Counted from the stretch's first letter, positions 24,123 to 37,485 are shown. The stretch: DNA of 64,000 bases from Neckera pumila (GCA_963969595.1 OZ018410.1:30012913-30076912), one strand, 5' to 3'. Numbers and translations are program-made. Notes: generated by a model not told the origin, from the sequence alone.

Positions 24123-26958
24123 ATAAACTTTAGTCAAATCCAGTACAAATGTTAGTTGTAGTGCAATTTGCACCTATTAAGGTGGCAATATAGACAATGT
24201 CCACATGTCCATTATGTGAAAACTTTGTATGCATTAGTTCAATTTGGAACTCATCTAAAGTAGCAAGGTGCATATTAATGGATTGCTTAAAAAATAAATG
24301 TTTGGCTTTTACAAGAAAACAAAAATTGATAATGCTTCAAATTAGTCTATAAGTCTCATAGCAGATTTTGCCTTGCTTTTTTACTTTTTTTTCATAGAAA
24401 TGAGTGCGTTCAATGATTAATGGAGTTATTTGTATCTTCAACCAATTACACTTATATAAATTCAAATTTTCTATCAAATCAACCATTGGTAGAATATAAT
24501 GTGCAGTCTTTTTTTTCTTTTTTCTGGCACCATGGTGCCAAACTCTAGTGTTGTGGCACAGTGACAATGGATTAAAATCGGAGGACCATCTTCCATTTAC
24601 TGCATGGTGTACTGCTACAGTGCAAAAGAAAAAACCCGATAATGTGAGAAATTGGAACAAATAGATTCATTTTATTAATGAATTGAAGTAGAAAGCAAGA
24701 TGGAATTGTCTTGTTTAAGACTTTTAAGATAATTCTCTTGTATGAATAGAAGCAACAAGTTCTGAAATTGATATTGTTAATCATTATAATTTTTTTCAGT
24801 GATGTGATTTTCTTCTTAGTTGGCATTCAACCAAAGTGAAGAGGGCTTTGCTTCAGCAAGAGCTACATCTATAGTAAATGTATGAACTTTGAATAGGTCC
24901 ATGCATACGTGAAAGTGAGTTGGTCATGAGCAATCCTTAGAAATATCCTACCCAAATGTTTTGTGATTCTTGGCACATACAAATTTCATCCACATGACAT
25001 TTTAAATAGGCTGCACTTTTGGACTCATAAAATTTTCCAAATTTCATTAATTACATCAATTAATTCTTCAACTCCTAGTAGTTGCTTTTGATAATTAGTG
25101 ACGATTATGGATAATTTTGGTGTTTATTCAAATGGTTAAAATGTTTTTAGATGTTGAGGTATGGATATTGGATAATGGTTGTCTATTGGAGTATAAGATA
25201 ACCTCACCTAATGTTGAAATGTTTGTAAAATTATCCGTTCTTAATTTTTGCTAAAAATGTAAGCTCTTTGAATATGAAAGCTTAGAGTTGATTTTGAGTA
25301 CACTTACTGTAGTTTTAGCCTTTTAAAAGTTCCTAGTTTATTTGGACATTGTCCAAAAAATTGCATATTAAGATAATCTCACATTTTTTTAATGTACTCC
25401 ATTAGTACATTAGGATGAAATTTGATGTAGGAGTGGGGATGAATATGTCCAGGCCTTAAATTTGACGTGATTGGCCATTCTAGTCCCTTTGCATGTTCCT
25501 AAATTTTTAAAATTTATTCAAAGATGCTTTCTAGGAAGGGTGGAAAATAAGCAAAAGTATCATTAGGAAGGCGGAAACTTAGTAGTAGCCATACTTCCAA
25601 TTTTCATAGTTCCAAATTAAAAGCTTCCCTTGAATTCTACGCTTTCGACTTCATTGAGCTAGAAATCTAACATTATCCATTAATGATTCCACCTAAACTT
25701 CAAGATACATCATTTGTAATTGTTATGGCCTCATGCCATGCTATCCATCCACCCATTGAATCCACCCAACATTGGAAGAAAAGGCAAGAAATAAATAAAT
25801 AAATAGAGGGCAAGCTGTCACCTATTTTGAAATTGCAATATTTTATTCAATACCTCACTCATACCCTTAGGATATCCAAGAGGGAAGCAACTCGGAGGCT
25901 CTAACTGCACAAATCGAATTGTTGGATTGTAGTATTGTACATCATCTTATTCAAATTATACATTACACATGTCAATTATCTTATTTATAATTAATAAAAA
26001 ATAAAAATGACAAAAATTGTTGAAGCCTTTTACTTTGAGAAGGGCAAAGTCTAAGATAAAATGTCATTTTGAAGGGTAGTTTTGTATGTTGAATTTGATG
26101 GAGAAGCACATGGGTCTTTTGTCAAATTTAAGACTTTTGTATACCTACCTTATGGGGGTATGGGGTTGAGGAAGGTATGCTGAGCATATTCTTAGGGCCC
26201 CATATTTGTATTGGTGTGTGGGCAAACTCCATAGGGTTGCTGTAGGTCCAAATAGCAATTGCACTTTCATGTGGATCTACTGGATAAAGAGGGATACAAT
26301 AAGAATTTCATACATATCGATTCCTTCAAGATTGACCAATCTCGACCAATGGGATTATCCACTGATATTGGTGAAATACAAAATCCTACTTTTCAGCAAG
26401 ACAATTGGTAGAATCTATTCTATCTTATTAAACTAGAAGCATCGGTAGTCGATCATTTAAGCAATTTTGGAGCAAATTGTGCGGAATATGAGGTGGTGGA
26501 AATTTTTCCCATATAAGAAGATAGCTAGGAAATATGGGAATTGCAAAATTTTAGAATTTTATTCCCGAAATTGAAATTACTGAAAATTTTGGGAGCCAAA
26601 AAGTGCACTTCACTAATAGCCAATGTCTAAAGTCTTCTAATTTTGATCGTTCAAGAATGCTCACTACTTTGGAACATGTGTCATACCCTTATTAGTCCCA
26701 ACCTTGAAAAAGTTAAAAAAACATCATTCCAAGTGTGTATAATGTTGTTAAATCTAAAGACTTCCTCCCCCTAGGTGGAGGTATAATTCTCCCCTAGATA
26801 CCTGGGGGGAGTTCAGTTATAATATAAAACACGTTGAGTATTTGCTGCGTTCAAAGAGATTCATTGGAGATCTAAATTGGCCCATCTGCTGGCTCCAAGT
26901 GCAATGCTTCAGCTAATTTTTTAGAACCTTCAGAGTTGGGAGACCCCCCATGCTTTGG
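24123..26958. other. Long AT-rich intergenic stretch, no gene seen
   Basis: About 2.8 kb with no recognisable frame, splice-supported exon chain, tRNA fold or repeat ends. The longest minus-strand frames near 24337-24826 look like composition artefacts. Confidence 0.4.
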
Positions 26959-27143
26959 TTAATTTCTAAAGGATTAGCAAGCATTTTTTGTCTGTATAGA
27001 AATTCTAGGCAGGTACGTGTAACTAAAAATTTCCATAATTTAGGCTGAAATTTTAATAGAAGGTGGGCGCAAGGAATGTCTTTCATATGCACTAAATTTC
27101 ATGACATTTGAAAATGTGAGCAAAGTTATGGCCTAATAGTTTT

Positions 27144-27179
<36 letters not shown>

Positions 27180-27946
27180 TAACTGAACAATTTGGGTAGA
27201 TAAAAAAAATCACTTTTTTCATAAACAAAAATTTGAATTTGGTATTCTAGAAACTCGGGTCAATTTTTCTTCTGTGTTTCCTCTATTTTGCAACCAAGTT
27301 TGAGTGAATTTATTTTATATATGTGAAAAGCTTTGAATCATCCCATGTTTATCAATGTTTCAAAAGTTAGGAAGATTTTTAGTTTGCAAGTAGTTATGGA
27401 TTCTCTACTCTAAAATAAACTTTGAAGTCCTTTATCTTATTCAATAATAGGATGTAGATTGTTTATTACAACATTGCAACCATTGGGATTGACATTTTTC
27501 AATTCTATAATTAAATTCTTGACAATTTAGTATTTTGAATCATTCTCTACTACTATCTACTTACTATTTTTTTTCCTATATGTTGGACAATTCCTAATGA
27601 AGTGAAAATTTTCAAGCATGCGGCCAACTTGTCTAAAAAAAGAATCCAAAGAAGCACCATCATTTTGGACACTGTTTCATCAAAAAGTGAGCTTGTGAAG
27701 TGCAGCTGCCTTGTTTCTTGCAGGACCAAAAAGATGATTTAGGGAATTTGAATGCTTAGATCTTGCAATCCATGCGGTGGAAATTTCTGAAATTCTTACC
27801 TCATGTTCTCAAGTCAACATACTACAAGATCCTTTGGTTACATGTGTCAATAAAAGTTTTTTTTCAAAAATTGGATACTTGTACTAAAAATGACAATTTT
27901 TGAGCATATTTCGATGAAAACATAGTCATGGAACTTTAGGGATTAA
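26959..27946 (-). mobile_element. TTAA-element, subfamily B, copy 4 (inverted)
   Basis: Begins TTAATTTCTAAAGGATTAGC and ends GGAACTTTAGGGATTAA. The internal order is the reverse of the copy at 2745. A T run of about 30 bases at 27149-27178 has expanded inside it, which explains the length of 988 bp. Confidence 0.8.
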
Positions 27947-28149
27947 CAATGTTATGTGAATAGCGCAACCTACAAGTTGGGTACTGGGCGTGGTTGACAA
28001 CTGGTGCTTCTACCTTACTTCGATTAGCAAAGAGCTACCCACGGGGCTCACCTGTAAGCCCACTCTTAGAATGTTGTCAGGAGATCTCAGTTTACTTACT
28101 GTAAAATTTTCTGCAACAAACAAGAGCCATAGCGCAACTAGATCTAAGC

Positions 28150-28650
28150 TTAAGAGCATCTCCACTCCAACTCAACAAGTGGCTCAAACTACACAAAATA
28201 GTGAAATTAGGTAGCTCCACACTAATTTCTCATATCTAACACTTTCAGACATGATGAACTATAGTCTGGGGCAACCTAATTTCACTATTTTGTGTAGGCA
28301 AATGGTCGTGCCCGGCCATAATGCGTACCTCATGGCACGCACGACGAGGGCCAAAATATGGCCAGGTACGGCCAAATTTGAAGAACACCCGGCCAAATGA
28401 AGAGCCTTGCGTGCAGCTCGGTATGGTTATTTTATCTTTGTTCCCGAGTTTCGAGAGACCTTTTCATTAATGAACGTCTTTCTCGAGTCGGCATTCATGA
28501 GGTGGCACTTTGGGGGCCGTGTAAACCCGGTTTCCCGTGTTTGTAGCCCGTATTGCTATGGGGCATAAGGGCCGGGCTTGGTCAAATCACGCTCCAAATG
28601 CTCCCTGGCCGTGCTATTTGGCCGTCTCTGGAGTGGGGATGCTCTAAGTT
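28150..28650. mobile_element. Foldback MITE with GAGCATC ends
   Basis: The left end AAGAGCATCTCCACTCC pairs with the right end GGAGTGGGGATGCTCTAA. Inside it a perfect 23-bp inverted repeat lies at 28190-28212 and 28274-28296, forming a hairpin with a loop of about 60 bases. GAGCATC ends are common in plant MITEs. Confidence 0.6.
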
Positions 28651-31600
28651 AATGTAACTTGCTGCTCCACTCTTGAGATTTGTCATTTGTCTTAGGAATG
28701 AACTTTTTTGTCACAGAAACTGGCGGCTAAAGTCTGAGCACTAGCTCCTCATAACTTAGTGCTCAGTAACCTGGTGACATGAGTTTCGGCGTTTCTACAA
28801 AGAAGTTAAAGCTGAAACCTCTGTAAGCTTACTGTTGTGACAAATTAAAGTTCACATGAAACACAATCTATATTATAATAATTCGTTTCATTAAGCTGAT
28901 CATGATGTGGCAGTTTCTGAGCTACTACATCATCGTGAATGACTGGAACTTGCAATAAGTTAATTGAGTTAAATGGGACTCTTCTTGTTGGTCGGAAACT
29001 TGGGAATTCAGAATTTTTTTGGATTTCAGGTTCGCTACTTGCGCAGGGAGACCATTTAAGTTTACAGGCAGGTAGAAGTGATTGGCGTTACATTTTTATT
29101 ATAAAATAAATATGGTTTCATGTGCCTTAAGCAACCGCGTTCAGTTGCATCGAAATTGATCCACCTAGAGTCAATGCCAGACCCAAGAGGGCGGCAGAGA
29201 CCATTTCTGACAATGCCGCCCGTCTGCAAAAGTGCCAAGCAGTTCAGACTGCCGGCTTTCCTAATTTCCTTTCTGACCAGTGCCCACTAATTTACATTAT
29301 TTACTGAACATTTTCAGTCCTGAAAGATGAAAACCCGTTGACTTAGGTCTTCATACATTCGATTTACAAGGTACGTAAGATATGCATATCCATTATGTTG
29401 GACCGTCAACCCAACTGCGTCCTTATCTATATTGGTTCAACATTTCAGCCCCAGATTTGTTGGATGATTTGTTGGACAACTGCAGATAGGGACGCAATTG
29501 GGTTTAGGGTGGGTCCACGCCTCCACGGTTTGCATACCTTAGTTTTGGTGCCGCTCTGACTGTCCTGTGGGCTTCGATGTGGGACCCTAGCTGAGCACAG
29601 ACTCATGACTGTGGGTTCCTACAGACTCATGTGAAAAATCAGAGTACTTTCTTTCTTGAAAACCCATCTGTGTTGCAACGAATTGACAAAACGAAGACTT
29701 CGTCTAGCAGCAGAACGTACAGTACCACGAGTAGCCGCTGAACCTCTTGGAAATCAGTGTCAGAAGGAAATTAGAACAACCATCATATGCAGTACGTTCA
29801 CAAACATATCTCAGACTGAACCTGCAAAGTTGACCCTGCATATATATGCATGAATTCGCTGTGACAAGTTCGGATATAAGTTAACGCATTTAAACGCAGT
29901 CCAATTCTAAGGCACCATCAAGGAGAATCTGCGCCTTCATCTGCTGAGAGTTTCATCAGTAGTGCAATCAGTTGTGCAATCAGTCGTGAGAGACAAGGAA
30001 TTTTGAATTACTAAAAATGGCCCATTTTCAACCTCATTGATCAATTGATACAGCACGGTACCTCGGCTGATCTGGCGTTCGATCGATCGTGAGACGCCCC
30101 TCTATTACGAGCTATAGCTTGCAGCATGGAACTTCTCATGCTAAAACCTTGCTGACAACCAGTCGCAGCTTGACATTTTCTGTATTTGCACCGATTCCCA
30201 GTAAGAAAATCAGAAGTGACGGTGATCATTGAAAATGCAAGGAAATCAGCACATTAGAGAACCGACTTCCTAACGTCCACCTAGGAAACTGAATACCACT
30301 AAGGTAAGTGCGCCATTGATCGGACACTTCGTAAAACCGGACACTGTGCTCATTATGTCACATCGCACTCATATTAAGGTTGTGTTGATAAGAACTGGGA
30401 TTTCGTCCCACCGCACAGGCACCGCACACTGTGCGGTGAAGGGCTGGAAGACATTTTTTTGTGATTTTTTAACTTGTTATTTTTAAATTGCAACCAAATT
30501 TGGAAAAAAACACCTTTTTGAACTTTTTTTTTGGAAATAAATCTTTACATGAGATTTGACAGTTGTGCAAAATTTTAGAGCTTCCAAGTTCCTCAACTTT
30601 ATGGAAAAGGATTTTGAATTTTGCCTGTGCGGTCATTGGCACGTCTACCTTAGTCTAGACTCATCCTCAGTTCTTACACCGCGCATATGCGCAGTACGCG
30701 CCGATAACCTCTCTTGCAAGTGTGGATGAGATTGCGGCACCGATCCCCATCTGAAGTTGTCTGCCACAGTAGGAAGCTCGTGTTTGTAGCATCCGACAAC
30801 TTGCTGTAGCATGCGACCAAATGAAAAGCCGCCTCAGATGGTGGACGGTTTTCTCTATCCTGCCAAAGCAAGCTTTTGTGGAGCTAGCTAGACGGTCCTT
30901 TAATTTCTTCACCGTCTCAGTACAGGAAGTATAGCTTGATCAGCTTGGGTTTTGGATCCGAAAATCATGGATACAAAGAGTTCTTCAGTCAGTGACAAGG
31001 TTGTCAGTTGCACCTGACAAAGGAACCAACAATCATGCTTAGGCTAATAAGTAAACTGAAAACCTTAGGTTAAACTTAATCGAGCGAAGAAATCTACCAG
31101 AAATCTGGAAGAATCTGTTTTTTGCCCAGCCCGAGGTCAGTGAGACGAATATTTCAAACACGGACCAGTTTTATTTTTTCAAGTGGACGCATCGTCTGAA
31201 GCTAGCTCCGAAAGTCAGCATTCTTGTCACTTGCGATGAAAATCTACATTCAATTGTGTCAAACAAAAGAAAACAAGAAGCGGAAATCTTGCCATATGTG
31301 CAGTCGGCCCGTATCAAGTGGTCGGTTGTGTTCTCCCTGTGGACCCTGTCGGTTCATAAAATCTACTTCCTTCTGGGAGAATTATCAGGAATGGTCAATC
31401 GCCCAAAATTATTCAACAAGCTGCATGGACTGAATTAAATACGAATACCAAAACAGAATGTCGGAAATAAACAGCAGTATCCGAGCAGTGTTGGAAATAG
31501 TTGAGCAAGTGACGTACTGCCTTGAATAATTAATGCCAGAAGGCTAATTTATTTATTTTTATGTTTTTATTAAGAGTTCGGGTGAGAATTCTTCCAGACC

Positions 31601-32008
31601 AGGACGACCGTACCACTTATGCCACCATGAGAGACTTGAAGTTTGATCTCGTGTACTCTCCGGGCTGGGACTTCGCCGTCACATGGTCCAGATGCACGGA
31701 TCTCATTCGTTGCTCGGGATAAAAAGGAAAAGAACACGTAACCTACAAATGCACCTTTGAGTTTAACAGCTACAGTTGCAAGGCATGCAGGTGTGACCGT
31801 GTGAGCACCTGAGAGTCAAGTAAATCGGTGATGTGAAGGAAAATGCCGGTCTCATATTACCACTCAATATTTGATTCAGGTTCCACAACTTGATTTCGGT
31901 AGATCGCTTGCGGATCTTCCTGCAAATGTGATGGGTGTGCATTGCAAGGACATATCAGTGATCTAAACATGAAGACAGTCCAAAAGTACACCAAAGTGAC
32001 TTCAATCA
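28651..32008. other. Intergenic DNA left of the epsin gene
   Basis: The stretch is more GC-balanced than the repeats to its left but holds no exon chain I can support. An imperfect hairpin of about 33-bp arms lies at 29396-29429 and 29481-29516. The short frames near 30041-30912 and 31224-31438 lack domain or splice support. The part next to 32009 probably includes the epsin 3' UTR. Confidence 0.4.
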
Positions 32009-35000
32009 TTAATGAAGATTGAAGGCTATAGAACTTGTGTGATAGCCCGTGGAGGGAGTTTTACTTAGGCTGATACTGCTGTTCATGAGCCTTGCCATGC
32101 TCAACGTGGGTGCACCAACCGGCAAACTGTTGGCCCTGGAGACCACAGAAGTAGACGGAAGCATGTTCATGCTGATCTCGTTCACCATGCGAAGTGGTGC
32201 CATGACTGCCATCTGGTCTTGCTTCGGACCTGCACTCCATCAGATTGTCTTCAATACTTAATTTAAGAGACAATCAGATCATATCAAATCCAGGATTTAC
32301 AACAATATTTTTATAATACAATACTTAATCGAGAATCGCATCATTCGCCCGAATCCCTCTGTCCGAACTGTGCGAGTTTCACCGCAACTCATAAATAGCA
32401 TGAAATCTTGCAATCTTCAGTTCTTCACAGTACTGATATGTTATACTAATATGAGACATAAGTTATATCGAGTTCGAAATGACTGTACCAATTGAAAGGT
32501 CCACGAGACTGGTAATGAGGGGGTCGTCCCAGAAAGCTGAAGAAGAGGTGGTGGACAAGAAGGGGTTCTTATGCGGCAGCTGCTGTTGCTGCTGCGGTTG
32601 CTGCTGGGCTATATTATTCCCTTTTTCCGTGCCACGATCCTTAGTCGAGAAAGGGTTAAAGGAGCCGAATAAATCTGTCGTTTTTGAGGGGCTCCCCAGA
32701 GTACTCGACACCACCTTAAACTGTTCACGAGCACTGAAATTATTCGAGTTGGAATGAAATCCTCCATTGGGAAGTACTCCCGTGGTTGATTTTGGTGACT
32801 CGTCGAAGGATGCAAAGGAAGGATTGAAACTGTCGAATGAAGGCCCTTCAATAAGGCTCTTGTCAGGAAGGGTTTGACTGAAAGGTTGAAACTCAGCTTT
32901 CGTGCTACTGTTGAATGGAGGTGGTGGCTGTGGAATACAGTTCGGTTTGGAAGCCTGAGTGAACTTTTGGAGATAGTCCTGGTCTAATACCTGCAAAGGA
33001 GAACGCAACCAGCTTTGTAAAATCTGAAAAGCACATGCCTAACTCAGGCGATGAAGTGAATCACAGAAGTGTTATGTTAGAAATTAATGCAAAGAATTAT
33101 TCTTCATGTGAAAATGCATTCAGTCAGGAACTTGTATACGTTGAAGTTGTACTCACATTGTTACTAGCTGTTGAAGAAATAGGAGGATAAGAGGCTTGGA
33201 ACTCGACATCTGCAAATAAGTCCTCCAAGGCATTTTGGCTCTGACCGCGGAGCTCATCCTTTGCCACTGACACTACAATTGTATCCAATCCCAAGTTCCC
33301 AACCCAGATAACTCAAATGGTTCAGCACCAGTGGCACGGCTTGAAAAGAATCGATAATATATTTTCAGTTCTTAATAAATCTTGACAACTAAGGAATTAC
33401 AGATGGACAACTCAACATCACATTAATGAGCATCTTAACACAGTTCTTAATTAGACATAAAAACTTAGTCCTAGGATGTCAATTAAAGTGCTGCAGTAAG
33501 ATATAAGTTTGTCAGATAAAGAAATCTGAACTACTGGTACAAGCGCCACTTAACAATAAATAGCGGATTTCAGTGAACTAGGCGCAGTTTCAGTCGCTCG
33601 ACTGTAACCTCGATCAGATCTATAGTGGTCCTAGTTTTCATTGCTGTGGGCACGAATTTTGGCGCTCCAACCAAGCCATTTCAATCAATAAGTTATGACC
33701 GAAAAAGTTATTCAATACAAGGGTAAGAGGGGCTCGAAGAACCTGAACACTTTGAAGTCCCGCGCGGATCGAAGTCATCGTCGATGTTCTCATCAGCAGG
33801 ATTGATGGTGAAGAAGAGATCCCTGCGCTTTGATGTGGGTCCTGAACTTGGCTGAGAAAGGTTTGTCTGTGCACGCGTTACAGCTGCCACCACTCCCCAA
33901 TTGCCAGGTGCCCTGCCAGAGATAACTATATTAGATGATCACTCAAATTAACCCCTAAAGGACCAAGCACCGTTTTTTGGCAACATAGCAATTTTGGGCA
34001 GCTCACTATGGATGAAGTTTTTATTTTTTTTCTTTGAAAATTTTACACAACATGTGTCCGAGGAGTAGCTTTAAGGCCCAACAATTTTCGTAGCTTTTGA
34101 CTATACGGTTAAAAAGTTATTGCATGATATGTGATTTTCATTGGATGGCGGGCAGCCCAAAAAACTTCTTTAAAAATGATTTTAAAAAATAAATAAAAAT
34201 CTGAAATTGGTTCTTTAGATTTATATAGAAGTGTGAAGCTTTGAATCATTCAATTTGGATCTATGAGTCAAAAGTTATGAGGATTTTAAGTTTGTGGGTA
34301 GGTATGGTTTTGAAAGACTCCATACCTACCCTCAAATTTAAAATCTTCATAACTTTTGACTCATAGATCCAAATTGAATGATTCAAAGCTTCACACTTCT
34401 ATATAAATCTAAAGAACCAATTTCAGATTTTTATTTATTTTTAAAGTCATTTTTAAAGAAGTTTTTTGAGCTGCCCGGGCTGCCCGCCATCCAATGAAAA
34501 TCACATATCATGCAATAATTTTTTAACCATATAGTCAAAAGCTACGAAAATTGTTGGGCCTTAAAGCTACTCCTCGGGCACATGTTGTGTAAAATTTTCA
34601 AAGAAAAAAAATAAAAACTCCATCCGGAGTGAGCTGCCCAAAATCACTATGTTGCCAAAAAACGGTACTTGGTCCTTTAGGGGTTAAGGTAGTCTCCTCT
34701 TAAAAGCGACCATCTAAGAGCTGATTGTCTTTTCGGGGAAGCTAAACTTCTTGAAACAATTTTCAGTAAATTTTCGTAAGAGGAAAAATGGAATTGGCAT
34801 CTAACCCAAGTCGTTTCATATTTTCTGGACCGTTGTGGAATTAGTTACAAATTTTTGAAATTGAAACACAGTAGTCACTAAAAGCGACCACCTGAAACCG
34901 CCTCCTGAAATGTACACTGGTAATACATTGAAGAAAACAAAATGTAACTCTGTGTCTTGATCGCTTTTAAAGCACGGTCGCTTTTAGAGCAGACTACCTT

Positions 35001-37485
35001 ATATCAAAACATTGTGAAGGCCAATAGGGTTGCCGAGCGAACTGCTGCAACGAATGCAGTGAGAAATATAATATATACAGGCCGTCTATAAGGCATACTC
35101 AAATCTATAGAGCAGTTGGAGAGAGTCACAGCAATGCATAGTATATCAATATACTCTGCTCCAAGGTTGCCGAACTGCCGAAGTCTACAGGGTACAACTC
35201 AAAGTTACCTGGAGTACTGGCGATACTCGTCAGTGTCATGACTCCTCTCTCCCTCCGTCGAAGAGCCTTTGTCGCTGTTGGGATCACCTCCTTTCGATGA
35301 CGCACAACACTCGTTGTGGTCCCGCTCACCGCACCTGCAGTCATCCCTGACGAATGAGTCATATATAAGCCCAGAATTAGAATCTTAGCCCAAGCTAACA
35401 TCAAGACCGTCGGTCCATTCAACAATTTAAGATATAGCAGGTTCTGTGTGATTTTCATTCAACACCGGAACATTTATTGATTCTATCAGTACTTGGATGT
35501 AAGAGCCGTAAATCTCACAGAAACTAGAGTCGATCTCACCTTTGCAATCCGTAATCTAATTTGGTTACGAATTTTTTTTGATAAATGAACCTCTGGAATG
35601 CTTGCAATTGCGACCAAATCCTCCATGAGTATTCTGACCTATTGGACTCATCTCGTTGTGGACGACATTCGAGGTCCTTGCCGTCGACATCATCCTTCGG
35701 TGGTTTCATAGTTGAGCCTCCACCGCACTGCTCTTCATCGTAGCTTCCGCTTGTGCTTAAATAGGAGCTTGGCTTGAAGGTTATCCCCGTACTCGAGAGG
35801 CCTCGGTACCTACTACGGAGATTCAAACTTTGAGCTTTCCATTGCTAGATGGTACGACTTCCACAATTAATAAACCGCCACCATACGTTTTCCTGTAAAG
35901 TAAGGCTATCATAGTTTCTGACGTTCACACTTACTTGTCTCGGTTGGCAGCGGCCTTCTGCCGAAGTTCCCGAATCTTGCCACAGTCATTGATGAGCGCC
36001 AAAATGCTCTGGGCCTTTTTTTGCACATTGATTCCCTGGTCTTTGCCATTGGGCTCGATGTACTCAAAGTCCAGCAATGCCTGCGCGCCATCACCAGCGA
36101 AATGAAAGAATTAAAAAGATTATGCAACATACGAAAGACAAGCTTCGTTTGAATCTGAATCAGCTCGTCATTCGTGATCTGCTCACCTGGATTTGGTAAG
36201 CCTGCTCCCGAAGCTCGTCAACGACGCGCTCCACTCCATTGGCAATGAGGTACTCCATCACTGTTAGCGACTGGCAAGCACCATCAGTCCTTGAGGAGCC
36301 GATTTGCGTAGAAGCGACCAAAATCAACGAAACAAAGTCTCACCTTGGGGTGTGCAGTATACTACATAGGATGAAGATTCTGCCATTTTCATACGTAATA
36401 CAATCAGACCTCTTTAAATTTGCCACAGGGGTCCCAAATTTTTCACTATGACGCAGTTTGAATGAGAAAAAAATGTGCTGGAGTCAACAATAGTGTGGCA
36501 AGCGTGCATGATATTCTAAACGTCATTTTAGGGAAGGCCAAAATAAAGAGGGTTGAGAGTATTACATTGGCCTTGGCCCGCATTTATGGTCGCTAAAGAA
36601 ACCTAAAGAGTCCGGCATAATTGACAAGGGCAGAAGATTGAAGATGAGGGATAAACCCCAAGCAAAAAAAGGATGATCAGGGCTCTAGGGCACCCACCTT
36701 GTAGACGTGACGCCAATTCTTCCCGGAATCATGCAATCGCTTCCACAAGACCCCCATAATCAGGTGATACTCCTGTCTGCATGAACCCCAAAGGAATTGT
36801 GTCGCGATACTTGCTTCGCATTTATGATACATCGAAATCATAATAAGCAAGGATCCAAAAGATTTCGTGCCAGTGGTGAACATTAAACTTACAAGTTCCG
36901 GGTGGCTTGTGCAATGTCGCCCATGATTGAGCCGTGCGGACCCCAGGGTTCATTGCTCGTGGCCTCGCAAACCTAAAAGCGGCCCAAGGAATGTTTCCCG
37001 TTTTCTTCCATCAATTCAGGTCAAAGGCGATGAATATGCTAAGAATAGAAGACGAATCATCAGTTAAGAATACCAAGAGAGAAAGATTCGTCTTTGCAGC
37101 GAATGAGAATTTCCAGCAATCAATGCCCGCGCATGATCTATGCACCTCTCCACACGCACTGACACACTCAGCATGGACAGAAGCAATCATTTCTTCAACA
37201 AAAGCCAGCAAACTCGCAAGATGGCCGACTTACTTTGATCTCAATTTCGGGCACCTTGAGTACCTTCTTGTTCACTTCCCTCTTCCTAATGCCATGGACA
37301 TCCACATCCCCACGTCACCAACCCTTGTTACGAAGATGCTCTGGAGCACACAAGTTCAAGATTTGCACAGAAAAGGCAACCAGGACACAACCAATTTGAG
37401 TTCTAAGAAATGACGAAGTGCACAACTGCCACCCCAGTTCTTACAATTCTCGGACCGTTTGGTCCAGAACCTTCTTAAGATCCAT
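32009..37485 (-). CDS. Epsin-like clathrin adaptor with N-terminal ENTH domain
   Basis: Twelve exons on the minus strand: 37485-37445, 37285-37234, 36972-36893, 36776-36698, 36270-36187, 36080-35935, 35809-35540, 35334-35209, 33912-33743, 33266-33157, 32990-32489 and 32229-32009. They join in frame to 626 residues. Residues 1-150 form an ENTH domain ([61 protein letters not shown]), which in the family binds phosphoinositides and bends membrane. The rest is low in structure, with DDDFDPRG (337-344), LEDLF (364-368, clathrin-box-like), NPF at 498 and 528 (EH-domain ligands) and a Q-run near 515-523. The end, VDLSI-GPK, matches the VDLNI-PK block of plant epsins and supports the last splice. 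Without that splice the frame would stop at 32463 (561 aa). The ENTH features are closest to the plant EPSIN2/3 type. Family and role are firm; the last exon is likely. Confidence 0.9.
33948..34687. mobile_element. Palindromic TTAA-element inside epsin intron 8
   Basis: TTAACCCCTAAAGGACC and GGTCCTTTAGGGGTTAA bound a nearly perfect inverted duplication. The arms of about 360 bp meet at GGGTAGGTATGG and CCATACCTACCC with a 12-base loop at 34308-34319. Both arms derive from the right half of subfamily B. The element lies 36 bp from the acceptor side of epsin exon 9. Confidence 0.9.
34686..35001. mobile_element. AAGGTAG-family MITE, copy 2, in epsin intron 8
   Basis: The left end AAGGTAGTCTCCTCTTAAAA pairs with the right end TTTTAGAGCAGACTACCTT. 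Its first bases overlap the right TTAA of the palindromic element, so that element used the TTAA at this MITE's edge as its target. Confidence 0.7.
36405..36560 (+). repeat. Dispersed repeat copy 1, in epsin intron 4
   Basis: Contains GGGGTCCCAAATTTTTCAC, ATGTGCTGGAGTCAA, TAGTGTGGCAA and GTCATTTTAGG in the same order and orientation as the copy at 38728. No clear terminal repeats were found. Confidence 0.6.

Noticed and set aside
31560..31730. Another tRNA-derived SINE
   Set aside because: A TGGCATAAGTGG A-box-like word is present on the minus strand, but no B box follows in the right place and no tail or duplication is clear.
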